DNA of 64,000 bases from positions 8,997,667-9,061,666 of the forward strand of contig OZ038465.1 of NCBI GenBank assembly GCA_964036295.1, in the 5' to 3' direction. Positions 33,681 to 45,120 of this stretch are shown piece after piece. Position 1 is the first letter of the stretch, and each line of letters opens with the position of its first letter. The position numbers and the translations under genes were made by a program. The notes under the pieces were generated by a model. It was not told the origin of the DNA. It saw only the letters and a list, made by a program, of their open reading frames with translations, and searched no databases. This DNA is from Plumapathes pennacea. Lineage: Eukaryota > Cnidaria > Anthozoa > Antipatharia > Myriopathidae.

Positions 33681-34830
33681 AGACTGGCCTTGTCAGTGAG
33701 TTCGCGGCGTGAGTTCGGGTCGAGACCAGAATATAAAATGTAAAGTAGGGGACAAGAGCGGAACTCCCAAGATAGACTTCCAGTTTCTCACCATAAAAAT
33801 ATCACACAGTATAGAGAACTTGGCTTTTGATACCTTGCTCTTTTGACCTTGATTAAACTAAAAAAATTATTATTACAACACTCATACACTTGCTTCTTAA
33901 GGGAGAGCGACCCTTAATTTTGAGAATGCGTTACGTATCTTTTTATGCACAATCGATTTTTGACAGTTTGACCTCGACTCTTATTTCTAATCAGAAGTCA
34001 CGATTAATCCAGCCTTCGCTTCACTACTTATGTGTTTTCTTTTATTAACTCAATACGTTTCTTTTATCAGGCTTTCGAGTATTCGTGCCCTGTAACAAAT
34101 ATAAAATTGAAAGCGAGGAATTGTAACACGAAAGATGCTTACAATATTATTGCGGTTTTGTTCACGTGTGTTCAATCCATTTGTGACTGCAAACTCAATG
34201 CTCAGAACTATTTCGGTGTATTTTTTATTTCTTGTATTCAATGGCCATTGCGAAACAAAGGCTACATGATCGAATAAAAGAAACACTTCAACAGGCAATG
34301 TACGATACGCAGAAGAATTTTATGAGGCAACAGATGTCGTGTACAGAGTATAAAGCATAAAGCGCCATTGTTTTACGGCTGAAGCTCACCGTAGCTTTGG
34401 TTTCTGTTTTCGCCCTGTTATCTTCGCAAAAGTATTTCGTGTCTCCACAGAAAGTTTCTTCGGGACTAAATATCGGCGACAGGTATATTTGCAATCCCCC
34501 AGCGGTGTCCATCAAACATTTGTTTACGGCTATTCTCAAAGCTTCCGCAGTGAACGCGAGCCAAAATAAAAGCCCTAAAATCCAGTTTATCCGTGCATAT
34601 TCCACAGAGCCAAATGGTGTTGAGTTTGGACGGGATGCAGTTAACTTTTACAGACAAGTAACGAGCAATTCACTGGCCACATCTCGAGTTGTTTAGCGAA
34701 GTCAATTACGTCACCGCTTAGCACGTGATAATATGAACCAATCACCGTGTGCTGATTCTCGACCCAGAAAAAAATAAAAAAATAGAAATTGCATTTTAAA
34801 GCTCGCTTGGGCCCCAGGCCCCACGAGCAA
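33681..34830. repeat. Dispersed ~0.95-kb repeat, copy 1 (about 33848-34775), in an intergenic region
   Basis: The stretch from about 33848 to 34775 matches 62609-63575 with moderate divergence and small indels. Shared phrases include ATTATTATTACAACACTCAT, CACGATTAATCCAGCCTTCG and TTTCGTGTCGCCACAGAAAG (with CT for GC in this copy). A minus-strand frame here (34288-34605) starts with a hydrophobic stretch, but the matching frame in the other copy is broken, so I do not call a gene. Confidence 0.8.
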
Positions 34831-35655
34831 TAAGACAAATGTATAGCATTAAGTCTTGTTATAGTTCTAGGAAGGCGTCCTGAAAGTTTCAAGAGTTTCA
34901 AAGTTTTTTTCAAAATCGGCCATTTTTGGACAAAACCATGGGCTATAGCCTTACCATTTCTTCAAAATTTGACCATTTTCAACCAAATCTCAGAATCGCA
35001 TAAAATTCTCAGGAAATGTTCCTGGGAGTGTTGCAAAGCTTTTGATATAACATTTGTGATATTTAAAGTAACGGGTCACGAGTAATAAGAGCAAATCATC
35101 GCCTCGCACATCGCGCACTTTTCGAAAAGAACAGAAATGTGCGCAGTTTAATTGCTATATCTCGTCAACGGCTGATGGAAAATAAGACAAATGTATAACA
35201 AAAAGTCTCGTTATAGTCCTAGGACTATATCTTGTTAACGGCTGATGACAAATAAAGCAAATTTATAGCATTAAGTTGTGTTATAGTCCTAGGAGGGCGT
35301 CCTGAAAGTTTCAAGAGTTTTCAAATTTTGCTGAAAATCGGCCATTTTTGGCCAAAACCATGGGCTATAGCCGTACCATTTCTTCAAAATTTGACCATTT
35401 TCGACTAAATCTTAGAATCGCATGAAACTTTCAAGAAATGTTCCTGGGAGTATTGCAATAGTTTTTATGTAACTATTTGTGATATTGAAATGAACGGATC
35501 GCGAGTAATAAGAGCAAATCATCGCCTCGCACATCGCACACTTTTCAAACAAAAGAACAGAAAAATGCGTAGTTTCATTGCTATATCTCGTCAACGGCTG
35601 ATGAAAAATAAGACAAATGTATAGCAAAAAGTCTCGTTATAGTCGTAGGAAGGCA
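34830..35655 (-). repeat. Diverged satellite-related units in opposite orientation, right flank of the array
   Basis: About two diverged units with a period of roughly 365-430 bp. GCTATATCTCGTCAACGGCT, then GATGAAAAATAAGACAAATG, and TTAGAATCGCATGAAACTTT, then CAAGAAATGTTCCTGGGA, are reverse complements of parts of the main satellite unit. GGCCATTTTTGGCCAAAACC with GGGCTATAGCC also corresponds. The orientation is opposite to the main array. Confidence 0.75.
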
Positions 35656-35899
35656 ACAACAAAACTAAACTGTTTAATAACATTTCATTTCTGTCCACGT
35701 TATACAGTCATAATATAGTATACGACAATGGAACAGTACAGTGCAGTACCCCGTTACAACTGGAACTACTCCGTACTTCTTTCCTACTTTCTATGTATGA
35801 AGTTAATAAGAAAAAAAAGAAAAAAAAAATTATAGTAATGTTATCACACAATGATTACATGTACACAAACATTTTCAGTTAATCAAGTAAAACCTTGAT

Positions 35900-36790
35900 C
35901 TAATTTACATGGACACCCCTCAGCCTCTGCAGATGTTGAGAGTATGCTGAGAATATCTCTGCTATGCCAAAAATAATAGCAAGCAAGTTCTTGACAAGAA
36001 ATCCAAGACTGAAGACATCATACTTGAACCAGATGTAGAGACGGATAACAAAAAATGGGATATTCTGTAAGAAGACAGACACATAGTAAACAAAGCTGAA
36101 TGTCTGGTGGAGAGGATGTGGCTGTTCATACTCTGTCACACACACGTAGAGGGTTTCTGCCCAGCAGATTGAAAATGAAACAGTGCAGAATGTTTGAATG
36201 GATTTTTCTAAAGCAGAATCTCTAGTAATCATGGAAGACATCACAAGAAGGACCTCAACCATGTTGAAGATGTCCACATTGTCGAGGATGATACGTGTTA
36301 TGACATCTTTGTCCTTTGCAATCCGTGGCAGACTGAAATTTCTCTGCGAGAGTAAATCCCACAAGAACACTATGATGCTTCCCTTCAGGCTGACCATGAT
36401 GAAATTAGTGCCCATGAAATCGTTTCTAGAGGCATCATAAAATGCATGGCGCGTCAGCAGTGTGAATGTACTCATCAAAGTCAACACAACAGCAGTGACT
36501 CGGAAAGCTTGAAGGGATGCCAGGACTATGTTGTAACCACGACAACAGATGAATATCAGAAGCAGGACGATGTCACAAGACAGAGGTAGGGAAATCAGTG
36601 CATAGTAGTTGGCGTTGTTCTGTAGATGAGCTAGGAGCCATATCAGGAATGTGTAGTAGAAGGCGTACAGGATTGTTGTTACAATATTCAGGGCACAAAT
36701 ACATTTCCTGTTTTCACAGCAGCTCCCTGTTGCTCTTCCTTCTTGTGAAACGGAAATAATTTCAGGGCTTGTATTAGGGAAATCTGCCAT
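35900..36790 (-). CDS. Multipass membrane protein, TMEM26-like
   Basis: A single open frame of 296 codons with about eight hydrophobic segments. After a short polar N-terminus with a CCENRKCIC cluster come NIVTTILYAFYYTFLIWLL and LISLPLSCDIVLLLIFICC. The C-terminal part has LDNVDIFNMVEVLL, VSVFLQNIPFFVIRLYIWFK and FLVKNLLAIIFGIAEIFSAY. That arrangement resembles the C-terminal half of vertebrate TMEM26 (a DILEF-type motif, an IQDGPFLVVRL-type motif and a KNFLVV-type motif). This assignment comes from memory and is tentative; TMEM121-type proteins are an alternative. Molecular function is unknown. An acceptor-like TTTTCAG lies 23 bp before the ATG (AG at 36813-36814), and a donor-like GAG/GTCAGT lies near 38518, so a 5' UTR intron of about 1.7 kb is likely. 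Confidence 0.72.
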   Translation of the reverse strand: MADFPNTSPEIISVSQEGRATGSCCENRKCICALNIVTTILYAFYYTFLIWLLAHLQNNANYYALISLPLSCDIVLLLIFICCRGYNIVLASLQAFRVTAVVLTLMSTFTLLTRHAFYDASRNDFMGTNFIMVSLKGSIIVFLWDLLSQRNFSLPRIAKDKDVITRIILDNVDIFNMVEVLLVMSSMITRDSALEKSIQTFCTVSFSICWAETLYVCVTEYEQPHPLHQTFSFVYYVSVFLQNIPFFVIRLYIWFKYDVFSLGFLVKNLLAIIFGIAEIFSAYSQHLQRLRGVHVN

Positions 36791-36811
36791 TTGTACTCCA
36801 GAATTCAGCTC

Positions 36812-38517
36812 ACTGAAAATTCAATAATAATATTCAGCTAGAATATGCTAGAATTTGTGAGTAGGTATTCAGTGTGTGTGCTAAATAAAAAGTTGGAAGT
36901 TCATTTAAAGTCAAAGAAGTTTGAAAAGGGATTATCCATGGCCAGATTGTTTCTCCCCTAATGCTCAAAATAGTGATCTGTAAATAGTAATTAAAAAGGG
37001 TTTCAACAAAAGACTGACCCCCAGTCTGCTGACCCCCTCCCCTCTATAAAATACTGATCCCCTCCAAAACTTTCAAATCGATTAGTATAACACCCAAGTT
37101 TTGTTTTCTGAGGCTAGTGAAGTGAACCAAAGAGGCATAACATTAAAATCCTACACTGCTAGCTCATCTACAGAACAACTTCAACTTCTGTTTTGACTCC
37201 TCTCTGTTCTGTGTAGCTTGAGCTTTAAATACCCTAAAAAAAAACGGAGCACTGACAGAGAAAGGGGGTAGAGGGTGCACCGTCGGCTTCCACTGATAAC
37301 AGTTCTCAGAACTGACGGAACTACCAGTGTTAAATAAAATCACTTTACCTTTTTACCTTTTCTCAAATCTGAAAAGCATTTGTGTCATACCTTCAAACTC
37401 CTGACACATCTTCAGATCCAGTTAATCATGCCAGGATTATGCTTGCTTTACTACTCTGTACAGCCTGCCCGTTTAATACAGAAATCATGACTAAATTTGA
37501 TCATTGGCATTTTGATGCCTGTGTGCCATTTTGTTTGACCTGCCTATTCTCGCCTGTGCACAACTAAGGCCCCAGGGGATGAGGAGTAGGGAGTGACTTT
37601 CATCCAGAAAAGAAATTTGTGTGACAAAACCACTAAAGAAGCTGCATTAAACTTGCAATGAAAATTCTTCAAATAAGCAACTCACCATCCATGCTGACAA
37701 CACTCAAATGCCTGATTGAAATTGGCCCCCTACTCCTCCTCCCATGGGGCTTAGTTGTGCACAGGTGAGGATACAAAGGTAAAACAAAACGGTGCACAAG
37801 GCAAAAAACACCAAAGATCAAATTTATTCGCAATTTCTGTAGTAAATGGGCAGGCTGTGCAGAGTACAAAGCACTTTAGTGCTTCAAGCACAGAATTTTA
37901 ATGTCATGCCTCTTTAGTTCACTTCGCTAGCCTCAGAAAACACAGCCCAGGCTGTGTGCTAGATTATACAAATCAATATGAAAGTTTTTGGAGTGGGTCA
38001 GTATTTTACAGGGGGTCAGCATTTTGTAGAGGGGGCGTTGAATATTACTACTTTTTGAACATGGATCAGCAGACCGGGGATCAGTCTTTTGTCAAGACCC
38101 CCCACTGGAGTTTGAATTCAGATTCTGAAACTTCACATAATATTATATCCTAAGTCTCATTTACAGTAAAAGTTGAACAGGACTGACAGTCATTACATAG
38201 TATAAGGTACAAAAAAGTGCATTATGCAATCCAACGTTGGCAGAAAGAATTGAACAACGATCACATAAAAAATATGGCTTGTGGTGTGTAAGCATACACG
38301 AGAGCTCCCCTACTCGAGCCCAGGCTTGTTGATATGCGCCCGTTCATGTTTATCTAGCCAGAAACTATTCATCCATGTATAACTGATTCTATGACTCCAC
38401 AGTGTGTCATTTAAGGTCTGGTTTTACTGCATTTTTCTCCGCTATAAATTAATCATAATGAACACCAAATGAGCAAATGTTTGTAAACACAATTCATCAC
38501 AAATAGTTCATACTGAC
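36812..38517 (-). other. Probable 5'-UTR intron of the TMEM26-like gene
   Basis: Inferred from the acceptor-like TTTTCAG before the start codon and a GAG/GTCAGT donor near 38518 (minus strand). Most of it is the large inverted repeat listed separately. No coding exon is recognised inside. Confidence 0.4.
36999..38099. repeat. Large inverted repeat (~1.1 kb, arms ~0.4-0.6 kb)
   Basis: The left arm is about 36999-37590 and the right arm about 37722-38099. ACAAAAGACTGACCCCCAGT and its neighbours match the reverse complement of the 38060-38099 end. TTTTCTGAGGCTAGTGAAGT, then GAACCAAAGAGGCAT, matches the reverse complement of 37905-37945. CTGTGCACAACTAAGGCCCC matches 37733-37765 reversed. The left arm carries about 270 bp (37165-37400) that the right arm lacks. 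There is no ORF. Confidence 0.85.
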
Positions 38518-39326
38518 CTCGTCTTTTTTCCTCAACGTGATTGATGTCGTTGATGCAGCAGTATTTCTGCCTTTACTCAATTATCTGTAACTGGTAAAAT
38601 AACGTCTAACGAGCAACAGAAATGGTACCGACAAACCTCGAAGAACACACAACACTCGGCAGGGACAAGAAGAACTGACTGGGAGAGAGACTAGTACCCA
38701 GGCCTCCGTAAACTTTTTATTTTCTCAAAAAGCCCTGGGAACGACAGCACTGAGAGAAAATTTTGATTGGTGGACTTATTCATACGGTCACGCCCTTACA
38801 ACAATTCCGTTTTCGTGACCGTATCCACCGAATACGTGTGGACGGAAGGCCAATCCACAATTAAAAGTTTGCGTTTCCGTAGAAAAAGCGGAAACGTATG
38901 GACGGGATCTAAATTTGTGTCTTTGACAAACACTTGCTGATGCATGTTCAGGGCTCGGTTGTCAAAGCACGGTTAGCCTATGGTAATTCTGGATTAGGTC
39001 TAAGCTTTGTTCAATTGTTATTTTCAGGCTGAAGGTGAAACACTTGTGAAAACAAAAGCGACTCCTTTGCTACAGTTGAGCTATACAAACCGCTTGGTTA
39101 GTCTTTGATCAAAACTCTACAGTTTTTTTGGCCAAAATACTAAATTTGTTTTAGCCAACCGTGGGTTAGCTTACCGATCTTTGGACAACCGGGTCCAGAT
39201 AGTGTCGGGAGAAACAACTTGGTGTAAGCCTGACCTAGTGCCGAATCAAATCTTCCACTACAACCTAGGGCAGGATAGCTGAGCCACAAGCATGAATGAT
39301 ATTTCACTCCCAAGAGATCACTTTAA
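38518..39326. other. Intergenic; possible promoter/5' UTR of the TMEM26-like gene
   Basis: A possible non-coding first exon on the minus strand lies at about 38518-38700. The remainder holds GTATGGACG/CCGTATCC inverted motifs at about 38785-38910, reminiscent of a short MITE. Nothing coding is seen. Confidence 0.35.
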
Positions 39327-41199
39327 TCATCCTCGGTATCGTCGCTGTCTATTTCTTCTTCTATAACGGCTGCTGGTTGGCTCGGCAGTTTGAGTACTGA
39401 GGACCTGGACGGTCGAGGAGATTTCTTCTGAAAAGTAAATCACAACAAATTTCATTTTAAGGACTAAGAAGAAAGAAGCAAGCAGGAGAGAGGCGTACGT
39501 AAAACTAAAGGGATGGAGGGGTGGGGGAGGGGGGAGGGGGGGGGGGGGGTTAGGGGTGGGGATAGATGGGAGAATAAAATGGGAAAGAGGAGAAAAAGAC
39601 AAGAAGAACTAGAACAAGAACAAGGCAGGCGAGAAAATAAGTCAAGATGAGCAACCCCATATTTCAGCAACTTTACATTCCTCCCCGTTAAGAAAATACA
39701 TGTATAATACAGAGACAACTAAACATAGCACATCGCCTTATCCATTGATTTTATGAGATATCTGTGCAACCCGTGAAATTCACCTTCTTCGCAATGCCTT
39801 CCGGTATATCCAACATCACAGAGGCATTGATATTGCTCCTCATTGGCTAGCGTGATACAAGTTGCTCCATTTAAGCATCGACCAGGAAAGCATATCACCT
39901 GAAACAAATAACACATCGTCTCGAGAAAGTGCAATATGTACAAACACAATATGTAACAGTGCATGCCTCAATTAACTTAATTGCTACCTGCAGTGTAATA
40001 TTTTCTGCGGTGGGGAATTCTATGACTAGAGAAGGATACCACTGATGGTGCAGTACTCATTTTCTATATATCAATCAATTCACTGGAAACATTTAAACGA
40101 CATCAAAAGTAAAGGACAGTGAAGGACAACTGAAAAATAACATGAAAGAAGTTACCTCAGATTCTCGTTCAAAATAAGTAAATCCCTGCTTGGCTGAGTA
40201 ATCTTGTATTGCAGACTCCTTCCCTCGGTAATTTAACTCACACTGCCGACCGCTCACACTCCCCGCGTGCTCATAGTTGTATGATTGACAGCTGTCATGT
40301 TTGGAGCACAGAAGTCCACAGTGTACTTCACTGTGGACCACCTGTGTCTTTATTGTGTGTCCAGCAAGATAAAAATCTGCAAGACAATGAAATCTTAAAC
40401 TGATGTGAAGTAACTGACTCATTTAGGCAGTTTAAGAGATATACTGTAGCCCACAAACCGCACACCACAGAAGCATGATCTAAATAACATTTCCCAAATT
40501 CTGAAATAACAGGAACTTATTTGAATTACATATGCAATACCTCCTGGTGCTAAAAATACAACAGAATTACGGCAGGTGTGGCGTTTGACTTTTGCGGTTT
40601 GAGGTTTAAGGTTTGCAGGCTGCGGAATACTACGATCTTAAACTCTTTATATCTAAACATTATTAAACAAACGGCTAAAGAGAAAAAAATACAATTTATG
40701 AGCGACATTGTAAATATATTTTGACTTGTGAATCAAGACAGTACAAACTTTTTTATTGGTGGCACATACTGTCATACACACTTAGTCATTATTGGACAAA
40801 TCCTCGGCTGGCAAACGATACAAATCTTTGTGTTGGTTGAACATCTGCTCCGGCACAAAAAAAATTGACATAATGTATAACTTTCCACTGGGCAAATCTA
40901 TTTTTTCTATCAATTTGAAATTAGTAACCCTAACCACTGAATTGTCGACGCAGCATTTCTGTATGGCTGGGATAGCCACATTGTTTTGTTCCCCATTTTC
41001 TAAATTCTCTTCAGTTCGGCGTATTGGCTTTTATAGTCGGCGCCTTGCACGCATAACAAAAGTTCATCTGACAATTATTTGGTCAAGTAGGCTCACCTTT
41101 TGCACTTTTAAAGATTGTTGCCTTGGATTCAGGTTCGTCTGAAGAGCAAACCGTTGTCACTACCAAGGAAATAACGAAAGCTCTCCAGATGTCATCCAT
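39327..41199 (-). CDS. Secreted PAN/apple + EGF-like protein with Arg-rich tail (4 exons)
   Basis: Exons in transcript order: 41199-41097 (signal peptide), 40376-40156 (PAN/apple), 39898-39784 (EGF-like), 39427-39327 (tail and TGA). All borders are GT-AG and phases agree (1, 0, 1), giving about 179 residues. The start MDDIWRAFVISLVVTTVCSS is a typical secretion signal. The PAN part has the Cys series HCGLLCSKHDSCQSYNYEH and CELN. The EGF part has CFPGRCLNGATC and CLCDVGYTGRHC. The tail is SRYRRRNRQRRYRG. PAN and EGF domains mediate protein or carbohydrate binding outside the cell. It is a paralogue of the gene at 57325-60439 but has no fibrinogen-like part. An alternative 3' exon further downstream cannot be excluded. 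Confidence 0.82.
39522..39552. repeat. G-rich tract in intron 3 of the PAN/EGF gene
   Basis: GGGGTGGGGGAGGGGGGAGG is followed by a run of about 12 G. Four or more G-runs separated by single bases could form a G-quadruplex on the plus strand. Confidence 0.7.
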
Positions 41200-44049
41200 G
41201 CTTGCAACTGGATTCTGATCACCTGTACACCAATATGTGTATATAAAAGCACTGACATTATGATCAAAAGACGATGTGATCATTTATTTACTAGAAGCAC
41301 TAAAAGCCCGATAACGCTTTACAGAAGATCAGTCAACAAACAAAAGCAAACACTATATTGCTCGGCCAACTAAATGGAAATAATTTAATGACATACCAAC
41401 TTTTATTAAAACGTGAATAGATGGTTACCTTTCTGCTTTTGGTAGCACAATTTTGTCGGCAGTAGTTATTATCTGAGGCTTGCGCTAAAAACAAGAAGGA
41501 TTTAGTGCTCTGGTTGTAAAGTTTCCCCTATGAAAACATCGGATCCGATTTTGTTTCTGTGTTCGACCAAGTGGCCTTTCTTTCATCGAGGACAGGTGAT
41601 CACTCTTGTGAACTTTTCATTGTCAAATTTTGACTCAATGGATACAATCAGAAATGTATCGATTGAACATTTAATCCAATAGAAAACGCGTCACAAAGGA
41701 ATATTCCATAAGTGCTTCTAGCGTCTAATGGAACACTTTGTTGAAAGCTTTTCGAGGCTTTCCATTACAATTTCGTGTATTGTCTAATAAGTGGATACAA
41801 ATCCGTACCAACTTGAGATATAATTAATTTTCATTTCTTTATATAAATGAAAACAGCCATTAGCGTTATATACTACACTGAATAGTGTTTTTCGCGCGTT
41901 CTGATTGGCTCCTCAAACTCGGAATAGTCCATGGTAACTCGGGGACAACTTTTTCTCACATAAACAGGGCCTAAGGCATTTTGCGTACCCCTTTTTTCCA
42001 GCCATGAAACGTACTAACCTAATGCAACAGCATCTTTTACCTGAAGGGCAAAAAGACGAAACACCAGTGGCCATGTTCTACCCTTCATAAACGTGAAACT
42101 ATTATTAACAGCTGCAAAATCCCTATATTAAAAGCGTATAGATAAAACTAATTATTTTGGAAACGTGTTTCAAGCTAAACAAAAATTGAACTTTAATGGG
42201 CTCGTCTCATGCCTTCAATTTCCACCTCGTTTACTTTACGCAACCGGAGAGCTGTCAGTGAGCAGGTTTCTCTGAAATGAGAACAGGAATACTCTTTCAC
42301 TTGTCATGTCTTCCTGGCCAAATAAAATCTCAAAATGAAAAATATACACGTGAAGTCCTCTCGACAACAACAGCAGCACTGCTGTTAGAATGTACACATT
42401 AAGAGCTTTCTTTTGAGTGGTCACATATTTAGGTTTTGCTTGGCAAAACGAGGACACATTGTGGCGGCAACACTGCTAGCGTGTACATGTTTCAAAAAGG
42501 TTGCCCCGTTTTGCCACGCGCGAAACATTTGTCGTGGAATTTTACAGCAAATTTCTTTAAAAGGGCAACGTCATAAACGCGCATGCGCGCACGTTTGATC
42601 GAATCTTGAAGACATTTGCCCGATGTGTTTAAACACGAAACCGAGCTATAAAAGGCCCTTGCCAGGCTAAGCCGACAGTCAATTGTCCATCGACTTTGAC
42701 CGAAACTAGAGCTCCTGATTAGTGAAAAGTAAAACATTACAAGATTTTTCGTTTTCTGCGTATTTGACTACAACGCAAAGCAAAGCATTCATTTTGAATT
42801 CATTTTTAGTAAAAATCAAGGCAATTTTCTAAACAAAATTAAATATGCATGGCATACAGTCAGGCGTCGCGACATTAGTCGAATGTTTTCAAGATTTGAC
42901 CAAATGCGTTCGCATGCCCATCTTATGACACTGCCCCTTTAACTATGCCCACAAACAAAGCACAATAAATATTCGTCACCATTAGGCTTCGTTTTTGTTT
43001 TGATCAGCCCATGCTTACGCTAGAAATAGAAACCCTCTTGATTCTTACACTATGTACAAGGTACTTCTCTTGCTCTCCGTGAATTTAGAATCCCGAAATA
43101 AGAAACAAGTTACTTTGGAAATTATTGTTTTTGTGGATATTGTGGATTAAACAGCTGATATGCAAATTTTTGTTTTTACCTAGTTGCCTGAAGCGATGAA
43201 TTGGAGGAAATGAATTGTCACAAAACAGCATAATCAGGTATCTTATGCTTTGTTGGTTTTACGTCAGTTCCATATATCTTTGAAAAAGTTCCGCAAACAT
43301 AATTAAGACTGTTGGACAAGAGACAACTGAAGAATGACAAAATAAACAGCCATATCTTACTAAACAATATTTAGGTAACTTCTTAAACATATTTACTAAA
43401 ACCCAAGAACCTATTATTTTAAACTAGTTTTATTCAACGGTGCATCAGCGAGCACTTTTTAAAGTCATACCAGGTCATATTTCAATGCTTATGATAATAT
43501 CAGTTTAGACTTCCTTGCACTTCCGTGAAAAGTAGTGGTAAGCTGTGCGGTTTCCTGTTGATAAAGATTTTCTGAGGTCATCAGCATAAAAACGGCAGAT
43601 ATTTGGAAATACAACCCTTTCTGAGAACCGTTTTAAGTGTTTATATTTGAATAAGCTTGCCGATAAAGCGTTATATCTTAATGCAAAGATTTTCATTCCT
43701 TACATAATCACATTCAAGGAATAAATTACAGCAATTAAGGAACGTTGAAACATGTCTATAATTTGACTTTAGACAGAATTGTTAGACTCAAAAGGAACTC
43801 CTACAGAAATGTTTAGCTTTAATCAGTGAAAAATAATAAACAATGATAAAAGACCCTAAAATAATTTACAGGAAATGCTAAGCTGAAAACAGAGTGCCTA
43901 AAAAGGATAAATAGGGAACAAGAAGGTATAATTGTAAATCAGTAAACACTCTTCAGGAAACTCAAACCTCTGATGATCTAAGGCTAAGAACTCGCAATAA
44001 AAAAACCTGTTACACTACAATCTGCTTAAGATCGGTACATCTCGGCGCT
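41200..44049. other. Intergenic; start of the duplicated GPCR block (copy 1)
   Basis: From about 41652 the sequence matches the region from about 49002 onward (ATTTAATCCAATAGAAAACG and long stretches after it). It contains a TATA-like promoter motif at 42647 and no coding sequence that I recognise. Confidence 0.7.
42647..42653 (+). promoter_or_regulatory. Conserved TATA-box-like motif (block copy 1)
   Basis: CCGAGCTATAAAAGGCCCTT is followed about 30 bp later by CAGTCAATTGTCC, a possible start region. The same motif and its surroundings are kept at 50281 in the duplicate block. It points rightward, antisense to the GPCRs, and no clear ORF follows. Confidence 0.4.
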
Positions 44050-45039
44050 TTACTGCTGAGAATTTCGGCAAAAAAATTGTCGAAGTTGTTTGATAACTTC
44101 AGTCCGAATTTCAGGCAGTCGCAAACAGTAGACGAACGGGTTTAAACACGAGTTCAGTAGAAAAACTGTGTATGTAAAATCCCGAATGCACAAAGTGAGA
44201 GCAGTTTGTCCGACGACTGATTCAATTGAGACCACGCACAAGTTAGGCAAATAACAGATGACGAAAAGTACGTAGATCCACATCATGGTAGATGCTGTTC
44301 GTTTGTACTTCGCCATGTTCAGTGTGCTTCCTGCCTGTTGTTGAGCTTGGTCGTCGGCTTGAGGCTGAACCTGTTGGACGTGCTGACCTCGCAAACGTCG
44401 GTATATCTTGATGCAGGACACAGAAATGACCAGGAAACACATGGGAAGACCACTTATAAAGGCTAGCCACAATACCAGGTTCCAGAAATATGAGAATGCG
44501 AAAAGTAATGAAAACGACCAGGTGAAGGTAAGGACTGCACAAACTCGCCTGGTCGTCACAATCTGTTGATATTTGAGATGAAAAAACAGGGCGGCGTATC
44601 GGTCCAGACTTATCACTGTGACGGTGAGTAAAGAAGCACAGGAGAACAACGATCCACTAAAAGCATACGAACGATACAAGGAACATGTGTGAACACTGTG
44701 AGGATAAATAGCTTTCATGAAGAGAATAGCACTAAACTGAGGCTCGACAACTAAACCGGCGCCAAGATCTGACAGCACAAGAGAGCAGAGCAGAAGCTTG
44801 GATGGCAAGCGAAGGGAGGTGACGTGGCGTATTGCCAAGAGAACCAAAAAGTTTGCAAAAGTTGTCTCGATGGCCATTGGCACATTCAAAGCAGCGTTCA
44901 CGAAGTATGGAACAGAACTCTCCAAAGTCTCAAAGATAACATTCCGGAAAGGAGTGCAAAACTCTGAATTCTTTGGGTTTGTTGTCGTGTTGCTGTGGTC
45001 GGTCGTCATATTCAGCGACGAAGTCAAAGTGGCCGCCAT
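44050..45039 (-). CDS. Class A (rhodopsin-like) GPCR, cluster member 1
   Basis: Intronless, 329 residues from the ATG at 45039. The frame stays open to an upstream ATG at 45120, but the first 27 residues have no counterpart in the paralogues, whose proteins all start at the MATTSTSL/MAATLTSS position. Features: N-glycosylation sequons near the N-terminus, seven hydrophobic segments, Cys at the start of TM3 (HTCSLYRS), DRY at the end of TM3 (ISLDRYAALFF), a Gln-rich third intracellular loop, CYLP in TM6 where CWxP is usual, and NPFVY in TM7. It is about equally long and very similar to the member at 51704. The ligand is unknown; annotators often label such cnidarian receptors adenosine- or melanocortin-receptor-like, which cannot be judged here. 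Confidence 0.9.
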   Translation of the reverse strand: MAATLTSSLNMTTDHSNTTTNPKNSEFCTPFRNVIFETLESSVPYFVNAALNVPMAIETTFANFLVLLAIRHVTSLRLPSKLLLCSLVLSDLGAGLVVEPQFSAILFMKAIYPHSVHTCSLYRSYAFSGSLFSCASLLTVTVISLDRYAALFFHLKYQQIVTTRRVCAVLTFTWSFSLLFAFSYFWNLVLWLAFISGLPMCFLVISVSCIKIYRRLRGQHVQQVQPQADDQAQQQAGSTLNMAKYKRTASTMMWIYVLFVICYLPNLCVVSIESVVGQTALTLCIRDFTYTVFLLNSCLNPFVYCLRLPEIRTEVIKQLRQFFCRNSQQ

Positions 45040-45120
45040 GGTACTATCTTTACTAGCGGTGGGATTTCCTCTGAACTCTGCCAGGATGTTAAATATATAC
45101 TTCTTTTGATCTGTAATCAC

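Noticed and set aside
34288-34605. 105-codon minus-strand frame with a signal-peptide-like start
   Set aside because: It lies in a dispersed repeat, and the matching stretch at about 63180-63400 is broken by frameshifts.
45040-45120. 27-residue N-terminal extension of GPCR member 1
   Set aside because: It has no counterpart in the paralogues. The ATG at 45039 aligns with their start codons.
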